60,000 nt of DNA from Symsagittifera roscoffensis (GCF_963678635.1 NC_087062.1:13562670-13622669), one strand, 5' to 3'; counted from the stretch's first letter, positions 44,296 through 55,190 are shown. Notes: generated by a model from the sequence alone, not told the origin. Made by a program: numbers and translations.

Positions 44296-47200
44296 TGATG
44301 TTCTCTGAGTATTCATTGGGTATTTCGAATTTCGTTTTGAAATTCCTTCCTATGGTAGGCTCTGGTTCTTCTTCCTCCAGTTCCAATCCGCTTGTTTCCC
44401 TCACTTCCTTGAGCTTCTTTATCATCAAATTTTCGGTGTGGGTAAGTCCTACCCCCACTCCCCGGACAAAAATATTTATCGACGTCCCCGTCGATGTAGT
44501 CGGGTCTGAATTGTCCTTGGGGATGTCCAGTGGCCTGTCTGTTGCTGTCCATCCGAAAAGAGGGTCCTCTGTCTTCATGTAATTTGCTGCTGATACATCG
44601 ATTTGCTGAATGCTTTGTCCTTCGCGGCTCTCGTCTTTGACATCACGCATCCACTCTAGAATCCTCAAGTTCGTGTTCTCCCTCCTTTCTATTTCACTCT
44701 GCTCGAGATGCGTCTCCAATTCTGGCGTCGAGTAATCATCCTGCGGATAATGTCCACCATCGTCAATGACCTGCCATTCCTCTTCGGCTTCCAGTTCGCC
44801 TGCGCTTAGTAGTTCATCGCCCAACTTGTCTGGCTGTATCTTATCGATCAAGAAGTCATCCCCGTACCTATTGTACCTCATACCTGTTCGTTTACGATTG
44901 CCAGTCCTGGTTTCCGGTGGTGTTGGTCGATCCGGCTCCATCCACTTCGGTACCTCGTTTTGCTCTGGGTCGTTCCAGTCTTCTTCTACAAATGAACCTG
45001 CATCCGACTCCACTTCTATCTTTTCGTTGTCGTCCAAACTCAAGTTCTCATTACCATCATTTTTCTCTCTAGTGCCTTTCTCATTCACCTCGCACGCTGG
45101 TTCCACCACCAGGTACTCAAGACCTTCCATGTCTTTTGGTAGGCACCAGTCCTCCGGGGACGGGACATGAGGCTTCAGATTTTCGTAATGTGCTGCTCGC
45201 CCTGTACTCAAGCGATAGAACCGTCCTTGTTGATGTACTTCCGTAATCATGAACGGTCCTCTCCATTTCTTGAGTAGTTTCTTTGTTCCCTTGGGCGGTA
45301 TGACATTTTGGAAGACCCACACGTATTGGCCCACTTCGTATGGCTTTGCTCTTAGTATCTTTTCGTCATATTTCTTGCGTTGCCTCATTTGCGCTTGCGC
45401 CGTGTTTCTCCGACATAGCTCGTTTAGCTCTTGTTGTCTTTTGATCGCTTCCTTCACGTATGCTTGAGGTGACGTCCTCTTCCCCTCGTACTCCGGGTAG
45501 AAGAATGTTATAGGCATTGCCCTTTCCCTGCCTGTCAACATCATGAAAGGACTGATACCCGTCGTTGAGTGCTGAGTACTATTATAGGCTCCTACTACCT
45601 GTGGCAGGTATTTGTCCCAGTCCGTCATGTATCTCGAGCAGTACACCCTGAGCATGTTGACCAGTGTCCTGTTCTGTCTCTCTACCAACCCATTGGTCTG
45701 TGGATGATAGGTCGTCGAGTGCGCTTGAGCAATGTGTGATCTCTTCATCAATTCTTTTGTCAAGTCCCCCACAAAAGCTTTGCCGTTGTCCGACTGGAAA
45801 GTCATTGGACAACCATACCGCGATACCCAATGCGTTATCAGGTGATCACATATCTCCTCTGCCGAGGCTGTCTGGCACGGAACCGCTTCCGCCAACTTGG
45901 TGAAGTGATCTATTATAACTAGTATTTGGTTATAACCCGACTCCGTCATGCAGATTTTCTGATGGTCTATCTGCACCACTTCATTGAATTCCGAACTCTC
46001 GACAGACTTGAGGGGAAACTTCATCTTCCTTGGGTCTTTTACTTGAAGGCATGCTAGGCAGGCATTCACCCATCTCTCGCAAGCTTTTCTCATTCCCGGC
46101 CAATCAAACCTGTGAAGTATCCTTTGTTGTACTTTATCTATCCCCTGGTGGCCCATCTGGTCGTGTGATCTGAAAAGCACCTCCGTTTGGTACAATTGTG
46201 GTAGTATGATGAGGTTGTGTTTGTGTAATATTTTTTCCTCATCTCTTCTCTTGCACGCTACCACCCCTTCAGCTGTGTGATAAAGTAAATCTCTCTTTTC
46301 TTTGTAGAACTGGCTCAAGATCTTGTAGCTGTCTTCCTCAAGTTCCCCCTTCTCCTTGACTCCCGAATGGATCCATTTGGAGAGGTTACTTGTCATTTTG
46401 TCATCCTTCTGGGCCCTTATTAGGTCAGACAGCCTGTATCTCGCCTTAACGTGCTCCTTTAGCGCCATGATCTGTCCATTCATTTCACCAGGGTTGTGGA
46501 TGTCATCGCTCAGCTTCACACATATCATCCTTTTCACGATTTTCATGTCGTCTTCTGGTACCAGATTCGTTCTGACGTTTGAGTTGCACGATAGTTCCCT
46601 TAGTGGTTTTCTTGAAACTGCTATTTTCTCGAGCTCTTCACCACCTCGTACCTCTTGTATTTCCAGATTGTACGTCCCTGAAGATGGATCCGTCTGTAAT
46701 TCCCTGTCGTGCTGTCTTATCTTCTCTTCCGCCAGTATCATGCATAGACTGTCTTGGTCTTCGCTGCTCTCATCCGAGTCTTCATCCCATTCTTCACGCT
46801 CCCCGGACAATTTCCCTTCTCCGGTTTCGTCTTCTTCCATGAATCTGGACCACTCCCCGGACTCTTGATCTAGTCCCAGGTGTTCAACTTCTTCTCTGAA
46901 TGTTACTTTCTTATCCCTGACTTTTGTCTGTTCCAGAATTTTTTCGGAGATTTTTTCAACTAGTGATCGCACAACTTCCCTGCTATCAGTGATGCTTCCT
47001 TTTGAGACGTCAGTATTGTTCACTGTTTCTTCTCTCCGAAGTATGGTTAGTTCCGGTGCCTCCTGACCTTTCCCTTGGATCACGGGCTTGTCATCTGATA
47101 GTTTCTCAAGCAACCTCATTAAGTCTTCATCTATTCGGACCGTTCCCTCCTCTACCTGGATGAGATCATAACCTTTTGCCTTAAGTGTTTCCCTCACGAT

Positions 47201-50200
47201 CTTGGACTTGAGCATTATTCCTATCGGAATCCTTCTGCTTTTCTTCAAGATGGTCTTTTCAAGAGGCTCTTCCGGCAATTCGGGATGATCTTCAATCGGT
47301 TTGCCTGATTTGTCCAGCCATCTCGTGAGTGGAAGACTGTCGTACGTTTCTTTGTCCATGAAGGAGAAGCCGTCTTTGATCTCAGGTCTGTCCGCCTCTC
47401 TTTGTTCTTGCCTCTCGTAGAACTCCGTCTTCTTACTCAAGCTGTCAGCATTTTGATGTTTATCTCGTGTTCTGTGCTCAATTATCATGTTGTATCCATC
47501 CAAGCGAACTATCCACCTCCCAATATAGCTCTGGTCCATTGAGTACGTTTTCAGCCAGCTTAGTGCTCGGTTGTCGACTCGCAGCTTGAAGGGCTCACTG
47601 CCTAAGTATGCTCTGTATTTTTCGACAAAGGTGACCACCGCAAACATCTCTGCTTTCGGTGCTCCGTACTTCATTTCTGTGTCACTTAGGACCTTGCTCC
47701 CGTATGCTATTGGTCTCAAGACTGTCTTCCCATTCCATTCTTGTTCTTGATGGAGAATCCCAGAAATAGCGACTACTGACGCATCCGTGTCTAGCACGTA
47801 CATCCCCTTCTCAGTCGGCATACCCAGTACTGGTGCCTCACACAGCTCTTTCTTTATTCTCTGGAATGACTCTTCTGCCGCGTTGTTCCACGTGAACTTC
47901 TTGCCCTTGTGTCTCATTAATTGTTGCATCGGGTATACCTTGTCCGCATAGCCCTTGATGAATTCTCTATAATAGTTGGCGAAACCCAGGAAGCTCATCA
48001 GCTGGTGCTCCGTCTTCGGTGATTTCCAGGTTAGGACTGCTTCCACGGCGTCTGGGTCAGGTCTGATACCGTGTTTATCTACCATCCTGCCCAAGTATTT
48101 AATCGAGTCCTTGAGTATCTCGCACTTTGATGGTTTACACTTCAGCCCCGATCTTTTCATGCACGCGAACACCTCGTCAAGCCTCTCGATGTGGTCTTCT
48201 AGTGTTGGCGTTGCTATTACCACGTCGTCCACATAGCACATTACCAGGTTGCCGTACTTCTTCGTCACGCCTATCAACGCGTGTGCCATCAGCCGCTGAA
48301 ACGTGGCTGTTGCATTGCAGAGTCCAAACGGCATCCGTTTCCATTGAAACAGACCCAACTCGCAGGCGAACCCTGTCTTGTCCCTGTCTTGCTTCCTTAA
48401 TGGTACCTGCCAAAAGGCCGAGCCTAAATCAAGAGTCGTAAAAAATTTCGCATCACCTAACTTCGAGAGGCTCTCATCAATTCTAGGTATGGGATAGGCA
48501 TCCTTCACCGTGACGGAGTTCAGGTATCGAAAGTCACAACAAAACCTTAACTGGTCGCCTTTCTTTTTGGCCATCACTACTCCACACGCCCACGGTGACT
48601 TGGATGGTTCTATCATGTCATACTCTAGTAACGTTTCGATTTCTTTTCTACACGCGTCCGATTTGTGTGGGGTCATGCGCCTCGCCCCCTCCCTGTGTGG
48701 CACCGCGTTTTCCTCAAGTTCTATTTCATGTTCAACAAAATTACAACACCCGATATCCGCCTTATGCCTTGAAAAAACCTCCTCGTTCCGCTCTAGTACG
48801 TCCTTGATAGCTTCGAGCTGTTCATCTTTCAGTTTGCCCCTTAAATGTTCAATCTCCGGCAGAACCGGTTTATCAGTTTGCATTTCATCTAGTGTGGGTC
48901 GCTCTGGAAAGTTCGAACAGCTCGAAAGCCCATCGTCCGTTTCTGACTTAAGTGATTTGATAAGACTTGAAGAATCTTTTATTCTCTGCAATCGTCTCAA
49001 GATACAAATTTTGTCCCTGTGATTAGGACAATCAACAACTTCATTTTGTTTTGAGTTTTCAATTGTTTCGTATCGAGTTTTAACTGGTAAAGCATATCCC
49101 AGCTTCCTCCCTCTCTGTATCGTGATCGGTATATCAAGGGTATTCAACAAGACACTGACGCAGAGGCCGCTCTTCGTTATCGAAAATGATCTTCCTAAAA
49201 CAGCAGCGCTTTGACTATTGGGATTCGGAACTATACACACTTGCTTGTTGTCACTTAGTTCATTATAATTTTTCATCCTCAAGCTTACGATTGCCGCTTC
49301 TTTAGCTTTTAACCTCACTCTCCTACTCAAGAATACCGTTGCTTTGTTTTCATTCGCCATTATTAAATTTACCGGTTTGATTGCGTACCTCCTATCCGGG
49401 TTCCGTATCCTGAACATTGCATTATTTAGATCAATCGTTACGTCGAAATTCCTGATGAAGTCTCTGCCCAAAATGAATTGGTCAGATTCATCTAGGTTTT
49501 CTACCACGATGAAGCTCATCCACAGGTTACGTTCCCCCAAATTGAGGGCTATTATCGGCGTCCTGCCCAACACCCGAAGGGCCCCTTTGTTTGCAGCTGA
49601 CAGCCGTATTCTCGAGTCTATCAAGTCACCTTTGTCAAAGCCCATCTTTTCCCATGTTTCGATTGGTATGACGCTCAAGACTGCTCCCGTGTCGAGTAAT
49701 CCACGTAACTGAGTCTTTTTGCCATTTATGTCTAGCACGTGCCCTGTCACGTCTGCTTCCGTCCCGATGTGCATTGCATCTTCTTCGAGCATAGCACAGT
49801 GTCCAATCGATCTTACTTTCAATTCTTCTTTCCCTACATAGATTTGTCCAATAAGGTCTTCGTCGCATGTTATCATCGTCTTGGTATAGATGTTGATTCC
49901 ATCTATATTTAGCATGACCTCGTGTGGACCATAAGCTTCAGTGTACCTATTATCAACACGTACCGATTTGCTGCCCCCTCTCGTGAGTAGTGCCCTGAGC
50001 GCTCTAGAAGTCGTTTGTGGACTTATTCCACTCAAGTAGTCTGCATACACGTCAATGTGCATTATCGTCTGGTCGCTCGGCTCGCTCAAGTTTCTGGTTA
50101 CCTCGTGTCCGCCCACTGTGATTATCGACATTATTCTTGCTCCGATTTTCGATATTCCAAAAGGTTTACCTGTCACCATTTTCACGGTGTTACAATTCCC

Positions 50201-52660
50201 GGTCTTCATTGAGCCCGTTCTAGCCTCTGGTATTGAGTTCGATCCGGTTAATGCTTCGTTAAAATTCTGTCTTTCGATCTCCAACTTTAGTCGTTGCTCT
50301 ATTTCTTTCGCAGCCAGATCTTGTTTCACTTTGGCAATTGCTTCCGTCGCCGCTTTCTCATAATTTATCTCTAGAGAGCTTCCGGCCGCGGACTCTAACG
50401 CACCGCTAACATGTGTAACAGCTTTCACTGTCTTCGTCGGCAATTCGGTGTTTGGTGCCCCCAAGTTCCTAGATTCAAACTCGTTTTGCCTGTTCCGCTG
50501 ATTCTGCACCGCCGCTAATGCCAACTTATGTTTGGGGTGATTCTGGTCCTTGACCGCTTCCCAGAACAAGGGACAATCCATTCTGATGTGCCCCTCCTGG
50601 TTACAGAAGAAGCATCTGGCGCCTATCTTGATGATTAAGCCATTATAGTACTCGTGTTCCTCCATCTGGCTCATATCCTCTTCATCCGGTGCATAACCTA
50701 GGCTCTTCATGCCTTGTTTGTACGTTGTGCAGTCAGCCACATGATGATCCGCTGACCCGCAGTTCGCGCATGATCTGCGCTTGTCCATATCATCTCTAGG
50801 TTTGTACCATGATGACCTCTGGGGTTGGCTTCCCCCTTGCGTGTTCCTGTTTTCGGAATATGAGTACTTCTTAGGTTTCATCAGCATGTATTCTCTTGAT
50901 TTCTGTCTCATTTCTTCTGGGGTGGGTGCGCTGTCCTTCGACAATGTGTAGTATGTTGCTAACATTGTCCTTAAGTCATCACTTTTCACCCCATCGATGA
51001 ACTTCGAGGCAATGCTAAAGTTCCGTCTATTTGTCGACTCCTCTGGGTCACTCCTCCTTCTCAAGCTCTCGAGGTCATCTAGGAACCGATCTATTGACTC
51101 GTCGTCCCTCTGCCTTCTCTTTTCAAATCGCATCATCGCTTGGTGACCCTTCATGCCTGACCCGAATCGATTCAGCAATATCTCGAAGATCTTGTCCGCG
51201 GTGTCGCGTTCTTCCTCCTTCTTTGCGACCACGCATTTTAATGCCGTTCCTTCCAAGTTGCTCAGTATGGCTGTACATGCTTGTCTTTCGTCACTCAAGT
51301 TATCTTGTTCTAGATGTAATCTCATCACTTCCACCCAAGTGTCAATGCATCCATCGGAGTCGTCTTTGAATTCTTTTGGCTTCTTGAATGTCTTTCTTGA
51401 TTTTCCCTCTCTCCTGTCGCTCGAGTCAGTGTTCCTCGTGGCGAAGGCCTCTAGAGTCCTGTTCATCATCTCCCAAGTGCTGGCCCATGTCATAGCATCC
51501 GGTCCTGTGTTGCTGTTAGCTGTTGAATCTCCCGGAGCAGTCGTTGTATTCGACGTTCCATTCTTCATTATTGTTTTCGCAGCTGTTGGTGCTATGCTTA
51601 TCGCATCCCTGGTTAAGGGCAACGGTGTCGATTGCCGTTTGTTCCTTTGTGGTTCTACAAAGTCGACTCTGGTGCCTTGCGTACGATCCGCTGCCGGTCT
51701 TTCTTGTGGAGTAGAACCTCTCAAGATTGCATCCAACTTCGCCTGTATTGCACACGAACTCTCGGCTTGACTCTTGCTCATTGTGTCCATTCTCCTTTCC
51801 AGGCTCCCTAATTGGCTGTTGACATCATCATATCGGTTCTTCAACTGTTGCATGTCTGTTTTGATGTTCTTTTCTCGTTCTTCATTGGTGGCTTCTACCT
51901 TATCTGACATTTCCTTGAGTCTCTCATCTGTTGCCTTAGCTAGGTTAAAATAACTGTCTAGATACTCGTGCTTGTTGTATCTTATCTCCTTTTTTATCAC
52001 CTCTCTGTCTTCTTCACTGTGCTTAAGTCTTTTGTCAATCTGATTTAATTTCGCCAACAAGTCACCCAGCTCAATGGTAGTCTCTTCATGGTCAGCTGTC
52101 GGTCTCTCTTCGGCCGTAGCCTCTGCTTTAGCTTGTTCCTCTCTTGGATTGGCTTCTGAGGTCCTCGTGCTCACTGTCCCAAATGTTCGTGCTCTTTCTG
52201 CTTTTGGTTCTTCAGTCACGTTTTCTTTTGTTTTTATTCCGAACATTATTCCCAATTTTTCCGTAAAAGATGTCCTCTTTACTTGAGAGTCTTCTTTCAC
52301 CGTTTCTTCGGTGTTGCCTATTGCATCTTCCGCGTCATCTATCGGTGAGAACTCTATGGGTTTCTGGTTCGGTTCCTCTGCATAGGGCATTGGAGTTGAC
52401 TCTGTCGCCATCTTCCTTGTTTCATCCACACTTTGATCGGGTGTCTCTAGATCAATCTCGATGGTGGGTTCTACTCGCTCCCCTTCCGTGCCCTCTTTCG
52501 CCCTGTTCTCCGCTGTACTCCTTGTGCTGACCATGTTAACTGAAAAGTTCGTCTTCGTTATCTTTGGGCCCGTTGATGTCGTTCCGCGCAGCGATGAATT
52601 ATATTTCGTGTTTGATCCACTTGACCTTTTTTCGAGCACCGGTACCCTACTCCGCCTCAT
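43853..52660 (-). CDS. gag-pol: Element C ORF1: Gag-Pol polyprotein with C-terminal macro-like domain
   Basis: One uninterrupted frame of 2935 codons from ATG 52660. Gag: basic and acidic N-terminus, coiled coil (about 200-310), capsid core (about 420-600), zinc knuckles C631/C634/H639/C644 and C683/C686/H691/C696. Protease: DTG 990-992, ILGRDF 1063-1068. RT: D1411, YVDD 1476-1479. RNase H: D1626, E1671, D1696. A spacer of about 400 residues (1750-2150) includes an acidic run near 1955-1975. Integrase: H2166, H2171, C2201, C2204, then D2232, D2291, E2327 (DD35E) and a GPF module near 2468. An acidic extension (2500-2780) precedes a macro-domain-like region (about 2790-2935). No gag-pol frameshift exists. 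All catalytic residues are present, so the enzyme set looks functional. Confidence 0.95.
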   Translation of the reverse strand: MRRSRVPVLEKRSSGSNTKYNSSLRGTTSTGPKITKTNFSVNMVSTRSTAENRAKEGTEGERVEPTIEIDLETPDQSVDETRKMATESTPMPYAEEPNQKPIEFSPIDDAEDAIGNTEETVKEDSQVKRTSFTEKLGIMFGIKTKENVTEEPKAERARTFGTVSTRTSEANPREEQAKAEATAEERPTADHEETTIELGDLLAKLNQIDKRLKHSEEDREVIKKEIRYNKHEYLDSYFNLAKATDERLKEMSDKVEATNEEREKNIKTDMQQLKNRYDDVNSQLGSLERRMDTMSKSQAESSCAIQAKLDAILRGSTPQERPAADRTQGTRVDFVEPQRNKRQSTPLPLTRDAISIAPTAAKTIMKNGTSNTTTAPGDSTANSNTGPDAMTWASTWEMMNRTLEAFATRNTDSSDRREGKSRKTFKKPKEFKDDSDGCIDTWVEVMRLHLEQDNLSDERQACTAILSNLEGTALKCVVAKKEEERDTADKIFEILLNRFGSGMKGHQAMMRFEKRRQRDDESIDRFLDDLESLRRRSDPEESTNRRNFSIASKFIDGVKSDDLRTMLATYYTLSKDSAPTPEEMRQKSREYMLMKPKKYSYSENRNTQGGSQPQRSSWYKPRDDMDKRRSCANCGSADHHVADCTTYKQGMKSLGYAPDEEDMSQMEEHEYYNGLIIKIGARCFFCNQEGHIRMDCPLFWEAVKDQNHPKHKLALAAVQNQRNRQNEFESRNLGAPNTELPTKTVKAVTHVSGALESAAGSSLEINYEKAATEAIAKVKQDLAAKEIEQRLKLEIERQNFNEALTGSNSIPEARTGSMKTGNCNTVKMVTGKPFGISKIGARIMSIITVGGHEVTRNLSEPSDQTIMHIDVYADYLSGISPQTTSRALRALLTRGGSKSVRVDNRYTEAYGPHEVMLNIDGINIYTKTMITCDEDLIGQIYVGKEELKVRSIGHCAMLEEDAMHIGTEADVTGHVLDINGKKTQLRGLLDTGAVLSVIPIETWEKMGFDKGDLIDSRIRLSAANKGALRVLGRTPIIALNLGERNLWMSFIVVENLDESDQFILGRDFIRNFDVTIDLNNAMFRIRNPDRRYAIKPVNLIMANENKATVFLSRRVRLKAKEAAIVSLRMKNYNELSDNKQVCIVPNPNSQSAAVLGRSFSITKSGLCVSVLLNTLDIPITIQRGRKLGYALPVKTRYETIENSKQNEVVDCPNHRDKICILRRLQRIKDSSSLIKSLKSETDDGLSSCSNFPERPTLDEMQTDKPVLPEIEHLRGKLKDEQLEAIKDVLERNEEVFSRHKADIGCCNFVEHEIELEENAVPHREGARRMTPHKSDACRKEIETLLEYDMIEPSKSPWACGVVMAKKKGDQLRFCCDFRYLNSVTVKDAYPIPRIDESLSKLGDAKFFTTLDLGSAFWQVPLRKQDRDKTGFACELGLFQWKRMPFGLCNATATFQRLMAHALIGVTKKYGNLVMCYVDDVVIATPTLEDHIERLDEVFACMKRSGLKCKPSKCEILKDSIKYLGRMVDKHGIRPDPDAVEAVLTWKSPKTEHQLMSFLGFANYYREFIKGYADKVYPMQQLMRHKGKKFTWNNAAEESFQRIKKELCEAPVLGMPTEKGMYVLDTDASVVAISGILHQEQEWNGKTVLRPIAYGSKVLSDTEMKYGAPKAEMFAVVTFVEKYRAYLGSEPFKLRVDNRALSWLKTYSMDQSYIGRWIVRLDGYNMIIEHRTRDKHQNADSLSKKTEFYERQEQREADRPEIKDGFSFMDKETYDSLPLTRWLDKSGKPIEDHPELPEEPLEKTILKKSRRIPIGIMLKSKIVRETLKAKGYDLIQVEEGTVRIDEDLMRLLEKLSDDKPVIQGKGQEAPELTILRREETVNNTDVSKGSITDSREVVRSLVEKISEKILEQTKVRDKKVTFREEVEHLGLDQESGEWSRFMEEDETGEGKLSGEREEWDEDSDESSEDQDSLCMILAEEKIRQHDRELQTDPSSGTYNLEIQEVRGGEELEKIAVSRKPLRELSCNSNVRTNLVPEDDMKIVKRMICVKLSDDIHNPGEMNGQIMALKEHVKARYRLSDLIRAQKDDKMTSNLSKWIHSGVKEKGELEEDSYKILSQFYKEKRDLLYHTAEGVVACKRRDEEKILHKHNLIILPQLYQTEVLFRSHDQMGHQGIDKVQQRILHRFDWPGMRKACERWVNACLACLQVKDPRKMKFPLKSVESSEFNEVVQIDHQKICMTESGYNQILVIIDHFTKLAEAVPCQTASAEEICDHLITHWVSRYGCPMTFQSDNGKAFVGDLTKELMKRSHIAQAHSTTYHPQTNGLVERQNRTLVNMLRVYCSRYMTDWDKYLPQVVGAYNSTQHSTTGISPFMMLTGRERAMPITFFYPEYEGKRTSPQAYVKEAIKRQQELNELCRRNTAQAQMRQRKKYDEKILRAKPYEVGQYVWVFQNVIPPKGTKKLLKKWRGPFMITEVHQQGRFYRLSTGRAAHYENLKPHVPSPEDWCLPKDMEGLEYLVVEPACEVNEKGTREKNDGNENLSLDDNEKIEVESDAGSFVEEDWNDPEQNEVPKWMEPDRPTPPETRTGNRKRTGMRYNRYGDDFLIDKIQPDKLGDELLSAGELEAEEEWQVIDDGGHYPQDDYSTPELETHLEQSEIERRENTNLRILEWMRDVKDESREGQSIQQIDVSAANYMKTEDPLFGWTATDRPLDIPKDNSDPTTSTGTSINIFVRGVGVGLTHTENLMIKKLKEVRETSGLELEEEEPEPTIGRNFKTKFEIPNEYSENIMITDSDFILSNRTSAICITADMSFKSRLEADFKREYQNVEFLFRQRPGLGGIAALPPSVAQVPGKYLCFLVTRVNDRNTIDPEHVILALTRLRDFMIERGIVEVSMPVYDPNRGKLSSRELYAILHVVFAETEIMVHLHKKYYLSIA

Positions 52661-52715
52661 TATTTCTATTTACAACTGCTTCTATTTACAATTTTATTAT
52701 ATACACGATTCTATT

Positions 52716-52717
52716 CT
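52716..52717 (-). promoter_or_regulatory. Splice-acceptor-like site upstream of Gag-Pol (C)
   Basis: In the sense strand a run of ten T followed by ACCCTTAG precedes the ATG by 55 bases. It could remove the repeat-rich leader by cis-splicing or accept a spliced leader. No donor was identified with confidence. Confidence 0.45.
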
Positions 52718-52969
52718 AAGGGTAAAAAAAAAATATTTTTTGTGGTAACAAACTCTGTACAACGTGTTAAAAACCTTATCCAATTCTCTTTCTAAAACCT
52801 CCGAAAAATTTTCCTTAATTTGGTCTTAACCCTACCTATTTCGATTTGTCTTATTCTGTCTTAAAACGCACTTGTTGTAATTTGACTTCAATTTCTATAC
52901 CGTCCCAAGACTATTCGTCACTATCACAGTACTCTCCGCTAGTGTCCTAAGACCCTTGTACCAAGGCCA

Positions 52970-53672
52970 CTGTTCCAAGACTACTGTCCCAAGACTAGTG
53001 TCCCAAGACTACTGTCCCAAGACTAGTGTCCCAAGGGTAGTGTCCCAAGACCAGTGTCCCAAGGCTAGTGTCCCAAGACTACTGTCCCAAGACTAGTGTC
53101 CCAAGGCTAGTGTCCCAAGGCTAGTTTCCCAAGACTACTGTCCCAAGGGTAGTGTCCCAAGACCAGTGTCCCAAGGCTAGTGTCCCAAGACTACTGTCCC
53201 AAGACTAGTGTCCCAAGGCTAGTGTCCCAAGACTACTGTCCCAAGACTAGTGTCCCAAGGGTAGTGTCCCAAGACCAGTGTCCCAAGGCTGGTGTCCCAA
53301 GACTAGTGTCCCAAGACTAGTGTCCCAAGACCACTGTCCCAAGACCACTGTCCCAAGACCCTGTCCCAAGACCCCTGTCCCAAGACCCCTGTCCCAAGAC
53401 CCTGTCCCAAGACCACTGTCCCAAGACCCTGTCCCAAGACCCTGTCCCAAGACCCCGTCCCAAGACCACTGTCCCAAGACCACTGTCCCAAGACCCTGTC
53501 CCAAGACCACTGTCCCAAGACCCTGTCCCAAGACCCTGTCCCAAGACCACTGTCCCAAGACCACTGTCCCAAGACCCTGTCCCAAGACCACTGTCCCAAG
53601 ACCCTGTCCCAAGACCACTGTCCCAAGACCCTGTCCCAAGACCACTATCCCAAGACTGCTCTGTCCCAAGAC
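52970..53672. repeat. GTCCCAAGAC minisatellite
   Basis: About 700 bp of 10-13 bp units with core TGTCCCAAGAC, interrupted by C, CC, CCAC, TAGT or TACT. The left half alternates TAGTGTCCCAAGAC/G variants; the right half is ACCACTGTCCCAAG / ACCCTGTCCCAAG. This two-zone pattern shows local homogenisation. It is in the leader of element C only. Confidence 0.95.
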
Positions 53673-54516
53673 TTCTTCGGTCTTGTCCCAATACTCGTCA
53701 CGGAGTGTCTTCCTCGTTGTAGGGTCTTCTTGAATCACCGTACCTTGTACCACCACTCAAGCTCTAGTAAAATTTTCCCAAAAACCCTCTCTTAAAAGCC
53801 AAATGCTGACCCCCCTCTTCTTTTTGGTTGTTTCTATTTCAATGTAGGTGCGCAGGTATCTTGTGATCACCTGTTCGTATAAAACCAAACACAAATCCTC
53901 ACTAAAATGCAACAAAAATCTAAGTAAGAAAAATAATAAAAACAGAAAAATGAGCCCACCTGAAATTCAAAGGTGACCAATGTCTACCTTTCGTCTAAAA
54001 AAAATATGTCTGGTACCTAATTGCCACGCGTTTTCCTCCCCCCACTAGTGATCTTATGGGGTATCACAAAAACTGTCTATATCCGGTCCCCCCTACCAAA
54101 CCAACCAGCGTACCAGTCTTAACTCGAGTTGAATTTTGGATCTCCACCTAATATTACCAACGCGTGTTAATTTCTAATGTAACTAAGTCAACGATGTCGA
54201 CTAATTAGTTACTCTAATTTCCCCCTTTTTACAATTTACAACCGCCAACCTCTAACTTAACCAGTCCCCCTTCTAACCTCCCCCCTTTCTAGCCCCCCTT
54301 CTTAAGCCTAAAAATTACTTTAAGCGCCGGGTGCTAAACCTCTCAAGAGAAAACCGTAGACCTGTTTCCAGGCCTGCTCAAGTAAAAACGTTCCTCAAAA
54401 CTGGGGGATTTCGCTTATCCAATTTTACACTTATCTCCTATAATGTAATGTGGATTCTAACGATACCCGTTCTGCCCAACTTGAGAACTCGAGAATTGCC
54501 AAATCCTTCTTGGCTG

Positions 54517-54712
54517 CTTTCCCACTCGACTGGTCACCTGTTCCAGTCCAGTCTCCTATTGGTTCAGGTCAAGTGTCCCTCAACCACTTTCCCACTCGGC
54601 TGGTCACCTCTTCCAGTCAAGTCTCCTATTGGTTCAGCTCAAGTGTCCCTGAACCACTTTCCCACTCGGCTGGTCACCTCTTCCAGTCAAGTCTCCTATT
54701 GGTCCAGCTAAG
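54517..54712. repeat. 70-bp direct triplicate in leader C
   Basis: Units begin CTTTCCCACTCGRCTGGTCA at 54517, 54587 and 54657; the third is incomplete. Copies are nearly identical, so the duplication is recent. Confidence 0.9.
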
Positions 54713-55175
54713 TTCCAACCTATCTGAAAACCCTTGACAACGCCCCACACTCGGGCACTTTATTACGGTTACTGGGTTAAATTGCTAGGTTGATCGAAAC
54801 GATCGAACTTATAAAACAGTATGGGTATACTATTTAATTAATACAAAGGTTTGATCCAACTGATCTGGTGTCAAAGTCACTGTCTTTTTTCGTTTTATGG
54901 TTTTTGTTCCTTTTTCTATTCTTTTTTGGTTTTTGTTTTGCTTTTTGTCTTTTTGCTCGTGTTTTTGTCCCCCTAGTTGCCCCCCTTTACTCGGTTAGCT
55001 AAGCCTCGTTCGGAGAGCGTACCAGGAAACTTTCTCGAGTTTTCTTAAAAAGCTATCACGGTACAACCGGAAGGTTTGCACGTTCCTGTAGAACCGTACC
55101 GCCGGTACTCTAGAATGGGCATTCAGCCCGAAGCTGTCTCAAGTGGGTTCGACTCCGTAGTCTTGATGTCGTAAA

Positions 55176-55190
55176 CACCCAGGAGCGCTA
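55176..55190 (-). other. Primer-binding site candidate, element C
   Basis: Sense TAGCGCTCCTGGGTG, 11 bases after the 5' LTR. CGCTCCTGGGTG is shared exactly with A and B. The leading TAG instead of TGG would leave a mismatch with a tRNA CCA end. Confidence 0.45.

Noticed and set aside
44800-45300. Chromodomain after the integrase GPF module
   Set aside because: No aromatic-cage pattern is visible; the region is acidic and low-complexity until the macro-like part.
53247-53756. Several overlapping ORFs of 107-169 codons on both strands with repeating SWDRGLGT- or CPKTTVPR-like peptides
   Set aside because: They are translations of the GTCCCAAGAC minisatellite, open in many frames because the unit lacks stops; no domain and no independent support.
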